In this document: positions 53,590-60,912 of the stretch, piece after piece
How the letters are laid out: every line of letters starts with the position of its first letter
How positions within the stretch are numbered: the first letter of the stretch is position 1
Assembly (NCBI RefSeq): GCF_000346485.2
Contig: NZ_KQ976354.1
Span: forward strand, 1,551,719-1,615,718
Direction: 5' to 3'
Length of the DNA stretch: 64,000 nucleotides
Source: Scytonema hofmannii PCC 7110
GTDB lineage: Bacteria > Cyanobacteriota > Cyanobacteriia > Cyanobacteriales > Nostocaceae
Position numbers and translations under genes: made by a program
The notes under the pieces: generated by a model
Database searches by the model: none
What the model was told of the DNA's origin: nothing
Seen by the model: the letters and a program-made list of their open reading frames with translations, nothing else

Positions 53590-53608
53590 TCATTTTCTGC
53601 TCACATTT
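53590..53608 (+). promoter_or_regulatory. Direct-repeat motif TCAC-N7-TCACATTT, copy D
   Basis: TCATTTTCTGCTCACATTT, one mismatch in the first half-site (TCAT). It lies 41 bp before the outer-membrane-type gene and just after the kinase stop. It is closer to the start codon than the other copies. Confidence 0.5.
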
Positions 53609-53648
53609 CTTAAAAAGAATGGAGATAACCACATGAAGAAAAAAGATT

Positions 53649-54341
53649 ATGAAGACGACTTTTTGGAAATATTTTCCGCTTATCGCATCATCGCTAGCTA
53701 TTGTTACGAGTAGTTTGCCAGCTCGCGCACAGAAGCAAAATATTACATCGGATCGCGAGGCTCGTTCTGTGAATCATGTCACATCAAATATGTCCAAGCA
53801 GGTAAATAGTGCATCTGCATTAATTTCTCCACCAGAAACTTCTCAAGCAGCACCCTTACCAAGAGTCTCTCAGCCCGAATCATCCTCAACATCAACTTCT
53901 AAAACCAGAGTTGCTCAAGTTATTTCTCCAGGAAGAGCAACAAGATCTGGCCCTAGTTATATTGGTGTTGCTGGTAATATTGGTTTAACTGGCGATACGG
54001 GTATAGGTGAAGGTGCGTTTACATTGATTAGCAAGCTCGGACTATCACGCAATTTCTCTGTACGTCCTGGAGTTATCTTTGGAGACGATCCAGTCTTTCT
54101 CGTACCGCTTACTGTAGATTTTCCTCAGGAAAATTTAGAAATTACCCAAGTGAATGTCGCACCCTATATTGGTGGAGGGGTGGCAATTTCTACAGGTAGA
54201 GATAGCACTGTTGGTGCATTAATTACTGGTGGTGTTGATGTTCCTTTATCCCCACAGATTACAGCAACGGCTGGTGTCAACGTCGGCTTTATTGACGACA
54301 CTGACGTAGGGTTGTTAGTAGGAGTAGGTTACAACTTCTAA
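53649..54341 (+). CDS. Secreted outer-membrane beta-barrel-like protein
   Basis: A 230-residue protein with a signal peptide (KYFPLIASSLAIVTSSLPAR, cleavage after ARA near residue 27), a Ser/Thr/Pro-rich linker to about 100, and a C-terminal barrel-like half (about 103-230) of alternating strands: YIGVAGNIGLTG, FSVRPGVIFGDD, INVAP-type strands and a final VGLLVGVGYNF. The terminal aromatic F is typical of outer-membrane beta-barrels. Possibly a small porin-like or surface protein. It follows the two-component genes by 66 bp, with a motif copy between, so it may be a direct target. No family name is assigned. Confidence 0.65.
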   Translation: MKTTFWKYFPLIASSLAIVTSSLPARAQKQNITSDREARSVNHVTSNMSKQVNSASALISPPETSQAAPLPRVSQPESSSTSTSKTRVAQVISPGRATRSGPSYIGVAGNIGLTGDTGIGEGAFTLISKLGLSRNFSVRPGVIFGDDPVFLVPLTVDFPQENLEITQVNVAPYIGGGVAISTGRDSTVGALITGGVDVPLSPQITATAGVNVGFIDDTDVGLLVGVGYNF

Positions 54342-54432
54342 GATAATTTCGGAAAAAACGAAAAAGTTATCTTCCTTGGGCGGGTAGTTCAAACTGTCCT
54401 CACTTTCAACAATAAAAATAGTTATACCATTC

Positions 54433-54810
54433 ATGGGAGGTGGGAAAAGCCGTTCAAATACACTGACCAATGCTTTGCTCGTACAAGCTGTCATAACACT
54501 TTTTTTGGTGGTGTTGGGAACTGTAACGCGCAGAGGCTTTGAAACAATGGTGGATTTTACTGCTCCCATTTTTTGGTTCTTTTTTTTACTGAGCAGTTTC
54601 TCACTGTTAGTTTTGAGAGTGCGGGAACCAGAGCGAGAAAGACCATTTCGAGTTCCTTTTTATCCCCTGACACCTCTCTTGTTTTGTCTTTTATGTGGTT
54701 ACTGACTTTACTCTAGCCTCGCATATACTGGTATCGGAGCAATGATAGGAGTGGCTGTGGTGCTAGCTGGTGTGCCTCTACTATTTATAGCCTGTCATCG
54801 TCAAGGTTAA
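54433..54810 (+). pseudogene. Amino-acid permease (APC family) C-terminal relic
   Basis: It reads NTLTNALLVQAVITLFLVVL, then FETMVDFTAPIFWFFFLLSS, RVREPERERPFRVPFYPLTP and LLFCLLCGY, followed by an in-frame TGA. The same frame continues LYSSLAYTGIGAMIGVAVVL then AGVPLLFIACHRQG and stop at 54808. This is the C-terminal quarter of a basic-amino-acid/APC permease with one nonsense change and no N-terminus. Confidence 0.65.
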
Positions 54811-54837
54811 GGCAACATTTCTATACTGTCATAACAA

Positions 54838-55455
54838 ATGCTGAAAATACTGATCGCAATTGTAAGCGTGACTAGCTTGATATTAATGGGTTGTACGCAA
54901 CAGCGTAATTTTGAAATAGAAGCCCAAATACCTGCTTCCGTCGTACAACCCCAACAAAGAGAGGCTGATGTACCTTACGTATCAACGCCGGAAGAAGTGG
55001 TTAACCAAATGCTCAAAATGGCAAATGTGTCAAGCAAAGATGTGTTATACGACTTGGGTAGTGGTGACGGGCGAATTCCAATTACTGCTGTACAGAATTA
55101 TGGCGTAAGTCGTGCAATTGGTGTAGAAATTAATCCTCAGTTGGTGCAGCAAAGTCGAGAAAATGCCCAAAAGCAGGGAGTGAGCGAGCGCGTAACTTTT
55201 TTACAACAAGATCTTTTCCAAACCAACTTGAGTGATGCAACAGTAGTCACGCTGTATCTGCTACCTAGAATTAATCGGAGACTGCGACCAAAGCTGTTAA
55301 AAGAGCTTAAGCCAGGTACGCGTATAGTCTCTCATGATTTTGACATGGGGAACTGGAAACCAGATCGTGTCCTACAGGTGAAAGGACCAACTCGCAGACA
55401 TACAATTTATTACTGGGTCGTTCCAGCAAAAGCTACCATCAATCCTTTAAAATAA
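54838..55455 (+). CDS. SAM-dependent methyltransferase-like lipoprotein
   Basis: A 205-residue protein with a lipoprotein signal (LILMGC, Cys at residue 19) and a class I methyltransferase fold: motif I VLYDLGSGDGRIPITAV (about 65-81), acidic loop IGVEINPQLVQQSREN, then VTFLQQDLFQTNLSDATVVT and LYLLPRINRRLRPKLLKELK with GTRIVSHDF. The SAM-binding residues look intact. Similar exported or membrane-tethered methyltransferases occur in cyanobacteria; the substrate is not known. It is monocistronic, with a 27-bp gap after the permease relic and the IscB region 3'. Confidence 0.8.
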   Translation: MLKILIAIVSVTSLILMGCTQQRNFEIEAQIPASVVQPQQREADVPYVSTPEEVVNQMLKMANVSSKDVLYDLGSGDGRIPITAVQNYGVSRAIGVEINPQLVQQSRENAQKQGVSERVTFLQQDLFQTNLSDATVVTLYLLPRINRRLRPKLLKELKPGTRIVSHDFDMGNWKPDRVLQVKGPTRRHTIYYWVVPAKATINPLK

Positions 55456-55496
55456 ATAAAACGGGTTTATCGATTGTCAAAACATTTGTAGAGGTA

Positions 55497-55826
55497 TTGC
55501 GATAAATTATGTGTTGGCGATGGCGAAGCCGTGACGACTCCACACATTCCCCTGGGTACAGGGTGAATGTGGGCTTCTTAAGAAATTAGGAAGTACGTCA
55601 TTAGCCTAGGTGGTTCGTTACGCAAGAAATCACCACGTTTAACCAGAATATATAGGTACTTCAGAATACAGAGAGTAGCGTCTCGATCCCTAGTTCTGAA
55701 CTCTACGACCAGTGATTAAACATTTCTACAGGAAGAGGAAAAGTGTTGCTGGTATAAAACCTGGATAAACATTGGCAAAGGGAACCACGCTGTAAGGCGA
55801 TTACCTGTTTATTAGGAATACAAATC
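55497..55826 (+). ncRNA. Probable omega-RNA (IscB guide RNA) region
   Basis: About 330 non-coding but highly structured bases end at the iscB start. Visible stems include CACATTC-CCCTG-GGTA-CAGGG-T-GAATGTG (55543-55571), a following GCTTCTTAAGAAATTAGGAAG region, GTGGTTCGTTACGCAAGAAATC ACCAC (about 55611-55637), and GCTGTAAGGCG close to the ATG. IscB proteins use an RNA encoded directly upstream, with the guide at its 5' end, so the guide should lie just 5' of this block. I cannot set the 5' boundary or the guide from sequence alone. Confidence 0.55.
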
Positions 55827-57158
55827 ATGAAAGTCTACGTTGTCAACAAACACGGCAAACCGTTAATGCCTACGACTCCCCGTAAAGCTCGGTTGCTTTT
55901 GAAGGAAGGGAAAGCCAAAATTTATTGTCGCGCTCCATTTACCATTCAATTAATTTATGGTTCTAGTGGTTATACTCAACCAGGAAATTTAGGGATTGAT
56001 GCAGGTTATCAAAATATTGGGTACAGTGTAGTCAACGAGAAAGAAGAATTAATTGGTGGTGAAGTTCAGATGTTAAAAGGTGTGTCTGAACGATTGACAG
56101 AACGAAAAAAATACCGTCAGCAAAGAAGAAATAGAAAAAGATATCGTGCGCCAAGATTTGATAATCGTAGGCGTAAAGACAATTGGCTAGCACCAAGTAT
56201 TCAGCACAAACTAGATACTCATCACAAAATCATTGATAAAATTCAGAAAATAGTTCCAGTCAAAAAAATTACGATTGAAGTAGCTAGTTTTGACATTCAG
56301 AGAATAAAGGATGCTGAAATCCAAGGTGTGGGTTATCAACAGGGAGAAAAATATGGCTTTGATAATTTACGTGAATACATTTTGCACAGAGATGGGCATA
56401 AATGTCAAAACCCCAATTGTAAAAATAAAGATGTCAATCCAATATTAGAAGTACATCACTTAGGGTTTTGGAAAGAAGACAGAACAGATAGACCTGCCAA
56501 CCTGATTACCTTATGTAATAAATGCCATGCATCCAAAAATCATAAAAAGAGTGGTTTCCTTTGTGGATGGGAGCCAAAGCTGAAGTCATTTAAAGGTGAA
56601 ACCTTTATGACAACAGTTAGATGGCGTTTGACTAATGATGGACGATATAGTTCAACTTATGGCTACATCACCAAAGGCATTAGAAGAGAATTTAAAATAG
56701 AAAAATCTCATCACAACGATGCATTTGTTGTTGCAGGTGGTACTATTCAGAAAAGAGTAGAATCATTAATCCTAGAACAAATTAGGCGAAATAAGCGCTC
56801 GATGGAGCAGTTCTATGATGCCAAATATATTGATAGTAGAGACGGCTCAACTAAATCTGGTTCGGAATTATCCTCAGGTAGGAGAACTCGCAACAAACAA
56901 AAAAATGGTGAAAACTTGAGACTTTACCGGAAACACAAAGTATCAAAAGGGCAACGTCGAATTAAAAAATACCGTTACCGATACCAACCCAAGGATTTAG
57001 TTCAATTTGAAGGTCAGGTATACGAAGTTATTGGAATGCAAAACTTAGGTACTGGTGTGAAGTTGAAAAACTATCCTGGTGTCAAAAATAAGGTGGTTAA
57101 CGTTAATAAAGTCAATCCTGTTAAAAGGAGATCTGGTTTATGTCAAATCGTGCCGTAA
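55827..57158 (+). CDS. iscB: IscB RNA-guided HNH/RuvC nuclease (OMEGA system)
   Basis: RNA-guided DNA nuclease related to the ancestor of Cas9. The 443-residue protein shows the whole IscB order: PLMP domain KHGKPLMPTTPRKARLLLKE (9-28), RuvC-I NLGIDAGYQNIGYSVVN (Asp58), arginine-rich bridge helix RKKYRQQRRNRKRYRAPRF (93-111), RuvC-II KKITIEVASFD (Glu151), and an HNH domain (about 187-240) with zinc-type CQNPNC and CNKC pairs and catalytic EVHHLGF / His211 and ANLITLCNKCH. RuvC-III is KSHHNDAFVVAGG (His295/Asp298), and a C-terminal target-motif-binding region is present (about 345-443). All nuclease residues look intact. No tnpA is adjacent, so it is a stand-alone locus. The 5' flank encodes the likely guide RNA. 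Confidence 0.9.
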   Translation: MKVYVVNKHGKPLMPTTPRKARLLLKEGKAKIYCRAPFTIQLIYGSSGYTQPGNLGIDAGYQNIGYSVVNEKEELIGGEVQMLKGVSERLTERKKYRQQRRNRKRYRAPRFDNRRRKDNWLAPSIQHKLDTHHKIIDKIQKIVPVKKITIEVASFDIQRIKDAEIQGVGYQQGEKYGFDNLREYILHRDGHKCQNPNCKNKDVNPILEVHHLGFWKEDRTDRPANLITLCNKCHASKNHKKSGFLCGWEPKLKSFKGETFMTTVRWRLTNDGRYSSTYGYITKGIRREFKIEKSHHNDAFVVAGGTIQKRVESLILEQIRRNKRSMEQFYDAKYIDSRDGSTKSGSELSSGRRTRNKQKNGENLRLYRKHKVSKGQRRIKKYRYRYQPKDLVQFEGQVYEVIGMQNLGTGVKLKNYPGVKNKVVNVNKVNPVKRRSGLCQIVP

Positions 57159-57244
57159 TTGGCAATTCCTCATCGACTTCACTCCCGCGTTAACCTACGG
57201 TTAACATAAGTCGGAAGTCAATTCGTCATTGCCCCAAGATTCAT

Positions 57245-57276
57245 CTCATCATTCCTCTGAGTACAGAGTGAATGAG
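57245..57276 (+). other. Second copy of the omega-RNA first hairpin, downstream of iscB
   Basis: CTCATCATTC-CTCTG-AGTA-CAGAG-T-GAATGAG mirrors the stem at 55543-55571 with paired changes (CCCTG/CAGGG becomes CTCTG/CAGAG). It is followed by AGGCTTCTCTTGGATTAAGC, like GGGCTTCTTAAG upstream. It may be a relic of another omega-RNA or part of the element's right end. A GTTAACCTACGGTTAAC palindrome is at about 57190. Confidence 0.5.
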
Positions 57277-57324
57277 AGGCTTCTCTTGGATTAAGCTAAA
57301 AACTAAGATACAACAATACCTTAT

Positions 57325-58806
57325 ATGGCTGATAACAATCGCTCGCAGTGGGACTTGGGCAGATTTATTGAAACTCTAACCTACTTTGAGGTTATTCCTT
57401 TTCTTAACTGGATACAAGATTTATTTCAAGGTCGCCCCATTCATAATAAAGACAGACTTGATGGAGCAAAACAAGTGGGCGTTATACTGGTAGCTGGTGC
57501 AACGGGTGGTCTGGGAAAACGTGTGGTAGGACAACTCCTCCAACGGGGTTATAAAGTACGATCGCTAGTCCGAGACATAGACAAAGCGCGATCGCTCCTT
57601 GGCAATGACACGGAATTAGTAGTTGCGGATATTACAAAACCTGAAACTCTCACTCCTCTGATTGCGGCTAACATCCAAGCCGTAGTGTGTTGTACTGCTG
57701 TGCGCGTCCAGCCTGTAGAAGGAGATAGCCCAGAACGGGCTAAATACTACCAAGGTGTTAAATTTTACCAACCAGAAATTGTCGGCGATACCCCAGAAAA
57801 TGTTGAATACCAAGGGGTAAAAAACTTGGTAGAAGCTGTAACAAAATATCTGCCAAAAGCAGGCGAACGAGTATTATTTGATTTTACAAATCCATCTACA
57901 GAACTCAAAGAGACTTGGGGCGCAGTGGATGATGTCGTTATGGGTGGAGTCAGTCAAAGCAACATTCAACTTGTAGAAGGGACATCTCTATTTTCTGGCT
58001 CCGTTTCCACCGCCAACTCAGGAGGATTTGCGTCTGTTAGAACTAAAAATTTTACCCCAGGTTTTGACTTATCTGGCTGTGAAGGTATAGAGTTGCGCCT
58101 CAGAGGTGATGGAAACCGTTATAAATTCCTCCTACGTACCGAGACACAATGGGATGGTGTTGCTTATAGCTATTCTTTTGACACAGAAGCTAACACCTGG
58201 ATGAATATTCGCATTCCTTTTGCAGATGCGATCGCAGTTTTTCGCGCCAAAACACTCCCAGACTATCAGCCCATTGATACTCGTAAAATTTGCTCGTTTC
58301 AACTCATGCTGAGCAAGTTTGAATACGACGGTGGATTAAACCCCAAATTTACACCAGGTGGTTTCTCTCTCCAAGTGGAATCCATCAAAGCTTATAGCAA
58401 GCAAGTGTTACCACAGTTTGTCCTTGTTAGTTCTGCAGGTGTGACTCGTCCCGGAAGACCGGGAATTAATTTAGATGAGGAACCACCCGCCGTGAGATTA
58501 AATGACCAACTCGGAGGAATTTTAACTTGGAAATTAAAAGGAGAAGAAAGTTTAAAGCAAAGTGGAATTCCTTACACAATTGTGAGACCGTGCGCTTTAA
58601 CTGAGGAACTAGGGGGTAAAGAGTTGATTGTCGCCCAAGGTGATAACATCAAAGGAAAAATCAGCCGTGACGATGTTGCTAAGCTTTGTGCAGAAGTCTT
58701 GCAACAAAGTCAAGCATCTAATGTTACATTTGAGGTAAAACAGGGAGAAAAGATTGTTAGTTCCATCAACTGGCAAAGTCTATTTTCTCAACTGAAACCT
58801 GATTAA
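57325..58806 (+). CDS. HCF173-like atypical SDR with inserted CIA30 domain
   Basis: A 493-residue protein. An N-terminal helix region (1-45) is followed by an atypical SDR nucleotide-binding start VILVAGATGGLGKRVVGQLL (about 52-71) and RSLVRDIDKARSLL. About residues 185-355 are an inserted CIA30-type beta domain (DDVVMGGVSQSNIQL, SGGFASVRTKNF, LRLRGDGNRYKFLLR). The SDR fold then resumes (FVLVSSAGVTRPGRP, GIPYTIVRPCALTEELGG). This layout is that of plant HCF173, needed for psbA mRNA translation, and of its cyanobacterial relatives. An RNA-associated photosystem II role is inferred from that similarity. It is followed by a small exported coiled-coil gene five bases downstream, probably co-transcribed. 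Confidence 0.82.
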   Translation: MADNNRSQWDLGRFIETLTYFEVIPFLNWIQDLFQGRPIHNKDRLDGAKQVGVILVAGATGGLGKRVVGQLLQRGYKVRSLVRDIDKARSLLGNDTELVVADITKPETLTPLIAANIQAVVCCTAVRVQPVEGDSPERAKYYQGVKFYQPEIVGDTPENVEYQGVKNLVEAVTKYLPKAGERVLFDFTNPSTELKETWGAVDDVVMGGVSQSNIQLVEGTSLFSGSVSTANSGGFASVRTKNFTPGFDLSGCEGIELRLRGDGNRYKFLLRTETQWDGVAYSYSFDTEANTWMNIRIPFADAIAVFRAKTLPDYQPIDTRKICSFQLMLSKFEYDGGLNPKFTPGGFSLQVESIKAYSKQVLPQFVLVSSAGVTRPGRPGINLDEEPPAVRLNDQLGGILTWKLKGEESLKQSGIPYTIVRPCALTEELGGKELIVAQGDNIKGKISRDDVAKLCAEVLQQSQASNVTFEVKQGEKIVSSINWQSLFSQLKPD

Positions 58807-58811
58807 AATTC

Positions 58812-59174
58812 ATGAAACGTGTCTGGCTGGTAGTATCGGTACTGTTTTTAGGAATTTTCATCTGGGGTGGTATACTGTCAAACACCGTATCATCCCAGCA
58901 GTATGATTCTCGTGTCTCTAATTTGGAAGCGGATTTGAATCGTTTGGAAACTAGAGTTATACGTATAGAATCGTTACTCAGTCAAAATCGTCCCGTACCT
59001 CCTACAAGTACAACCAAAACCCCATCATCGTCATCGCCATCGCAAAAAACCGTTCCACCACAAGATCGCGATCTTATGTTCGATAGGCTTGCTACTTTGG
59101 TTGTAGAACTGAAGCAGCAAGTCAATGCGTTACAGGGACGAGTCACAAAATTAGAGAAACGTTCTGTCTTGTAA
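58812..59174 (+). CDS. Small membrane-anchored coiled-coil protein
   Basis: A 120-residue protein with an N-terminal signal-anchor helix (KRVWLVVSVLFLGIFIWGGI), a heptad coiled coil (about 32-58, VSNLEADLNRLETRVIRIES), a Ser/Pro/Thr-rich linker, and a second short coiled coil (RLATLVVELKQQVNALQGRV) at the C-terminus. No enzyme motif. It starts five bases after the HCF173-like gene, so the two are probably one operon, and a strong hairpin terminator follows at 59205. Function unknown. Confidence 0.65.
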   Translation: MKRVWLVVSVLFLGIFIWGGILSNTVSSQQYDSRVSNLEADLNRLETRVIRIESLLSQNRPVPPTSTTKTPSSSSPSQKTVPPQDRDLMFDRLATLVVELKQQVNALQGRVTKLEKRSVL

Positions 59175-59204
59175 CTAAGTAGCCAAAAATAAGAATTATT
59201 TGGA

Positions 59205-59244
59205 GTAATCTGGGGTTAATCGGACTTAACCGACCCCAGATTAC
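59205..59244 (+). terminator. Strong hairpin downstream of the HCF173-like operon
   Basis: GTAATCTGGGG (59205-59215) pairs with CCCCAGATTAC (59234-59244). Only a weak T-run follows, so it may end transcription or just protect the mRNA end. Confidence 0.5.
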
Positions 59245-59299
59245 CTTGCTCATTTGAGCACTCCCAAAACGGGGTTTAGTTTGCCTCGACACTGCTTAA

Positions 59300-59506
59300 G
59301 CTCCACAACTTAATTTAATTGAACGTTTTTGGAAGTTTATTAGAAATGAATGCCTATACTCTAAGTACTATGCCAATTTTACCGATTTTAAGACGGCAAT
59401 ATCTAACTGTATTGCTACTGCTAATACTGATAATCAGAAAAAGTTAGATAGCTTGTTAACTCTCAAATTCCAGACCTTTAAAAAAGTCCAAGTTTTAGCC
59501 GTTTAG
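59300..59506 (+). pseudogene. IS630-family transposase, C-terminal fragment
   Basis: After a TAA the frame reads PQLNLIERFWKFIRNECLYS, then KYYANFTDFKTAISNCIATA and so on to stop at 59504. It contains the catalytic Glu of the IS630/Tc1 DDE domain (NLIERFWK). The upstream core is missing. Together with the N-terminal fragment at 25464-25658 it shows past IS630 activity, but the two need not be one element. Confidence 0.7.
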
Positions 59507-59510
59507 AGTA

Positions 59511-59654
59511 TACATCCAATGAAATTGAGTGCAATTATATCTTGTGGGATGGGCGTCTCGCCCGTCTTCTTGCGTCCATCAAAATAATGTTACATCCAAT
59601 GAAATTGAGTGCAATTATATCTTGTGGGATGGGCGTCTCGCCCGTCTTCTTGCG
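59511..59654. repeat. 64-bp perfect direct duplication
   Basis: TACATCCAATGAAATTGAGT ... CGCCCGTCTTCTTGCG occurs at 59511-59574 and again at 59591-59654, period 80. Each copy contains the CTTGTGGGATGGGCGTCTCG core of the repeat family seen at 21195 and 32281. Confidence 0.85.
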
Positions 59655-59828
59655 AAATTGAGCAAGTCACATTCATCATTGGCGGGTAGGTTTCGGGAAT
59701 AGTCACTTTTTGTGAATAATCTATTTGGACAAATTAAACCGTAAAAACAAGCATATACATTCAGTGCTCATAAATTTGTAAAAAGCTGTATTATAATTTA
59801 CTGTCCATCATAAGTAAAACTTTGTAAG

Positions 59829-59862
59829 CACCGATAGAGTCTTCTCTATTCTCGGTGTTTTT
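59829..59862 (+). terminator. Hairpin CACCGA ... TCGGTG with T-run
   Basis: CACCGATAGAG ... CTCGGTGTTTTTAAG, 28 bases before the deacetylase gene. It could be a terminator for upstream transcripts or a leader attenuator. Otherwise 59655-59889 shows nothing recognisable. Confidence 0.5.
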
Positions 59863-59889
59863 AAGTTCGCTTTACTTTTTTTAAGATTA

Positions 59890-60801
59890 ATGACAGTGTT
59901 CTTTCTAAAAAATCAAAATGTAGCTTTGGGCTTGGCTCTATTAGCCATTATTTTTCTTTCTCAGTTCAACTTTAAAGCGACTGACCGTGAAATTCCAATT
60001 TTGGGTTTTCACGGTATTTTAGATGACAAAGCACCCGTGATTTTTGCTCCTGAAGAGTCACTGCATTACCCGCAGCAAGACCTAGAGGAACTCCTAGAGG
60101 ACTTAATTCGTAATGATTACTGGTTTTTAACGACTCAAGACTTATATGACTTTTTCTTAAAAAGAGTCAAAAAAATTCCTAAAGAATATTTAAATAAAAA
60201 GCCAATTATGTTGTCAATAGATGATGGGCATAAAACCATACATACTAATTTACTACCTATTCTGTATAAACTAGAGAAAAAATACAATAAAAAAATCAAA
60301 GTTGTTTTATTTATTAATCCAGGTACTTTTCCCAAGCAAAAGAGGAAATCCTCAACTCATTTAGGATGTCAGGAATTAAGAGAGGGCTTAAAACAAGGTT
60401 TTTATGATATTCAATCTCATGGAATGAATCATAAGAATTTAACTACAATAAGTTCTCAGGAAATCGTATATGAGCTAGTGCAATCTCAAACAAAACTACG
60501 AGAATGTACAAAAGATTTAGATCCACAGAAAACAGTAGCATCTCATTTTGCTTACCCCTATGGAGCTTATAATCAACAAGTCAAGTCGTATGTATCTAAA
60601 TATTATGTATCGAGTTATCTCTATAATGATAAGATATTAAGTCTGGTCTGTAGGAAAAACTTTTATGAAATCCCTCGGTTAACTGTTAGTCGAGGAACAT
60701 CATTTCTCGAACTTATTAGAAAGTCTGGAGGTATGTATCAACTGAAGAATGAGGCAAAATGTCAAGATACAACGCCAGCAAAAAATAAGAAAAAATTATA
60801 G
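59890..60801 (+). CDS. Polysaccharide deacetylase (NodB-type), membrane-anchored
   Basis: Metal-dependent deacetylase of an N- or O-acetylated polysaccharide, acting outside the membrane. The 303-residue protein has an N-terminal signal-anchor (about 12-27), then ILGFHGILDD, and the NodB motif 1 as IMLSIDDGHKTIHTNLLPIL (catalytic Asp and metal Asp in IDDG). Motif 2 is DIQSHGMNHKNLT (H-x-x-x-H metal ligands), and the later motif HFAYPYGAYNQQV. All key residues are present. It may modify peptidoglycan or exopolysaccharide, but it is far from the locus at 0-22 kb. It is followed 39-110 bp later by a membrane acyltransferase-like gene on the same strand. Confidence 0.87.
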   Translation: MTVFFLKNQNVALGLALLAIIFLSQFNFKATDREIPILGFHGILDDKAPVIFAPEESLHYPQQDLEELLEDLIRNDYWFLTTQDLYDFFLKRVKKIPKEYLNKKPIMLSIDDGHKTIHTNLLPILYKLEKKYNKKIKVVLFINPGTFPKQKRKSSTHLGCQELREGLKQGFYDIQSHGMNHKNLTTISSQEIVYELVQSQTKLRECTKDLDPQKTVASHFAYPYGAYNQQVKSYVSKYYVSSYLYNDKILSLVCRKNFYEIPRLTVSRGTSFLELIRKSGGMYQLKNEAKCQDTTPAKNKKKL

Positions 60802-60912
60802 TTCAGTGATGTATTAAAGTTTCTAAATTCTGTTTGTACGATGCATGCGCTAAAGCGCAACTACGAACAGATAATTCTTATTTGCGCGGACTTACTTACA
60901 ATCAAAATTTCT

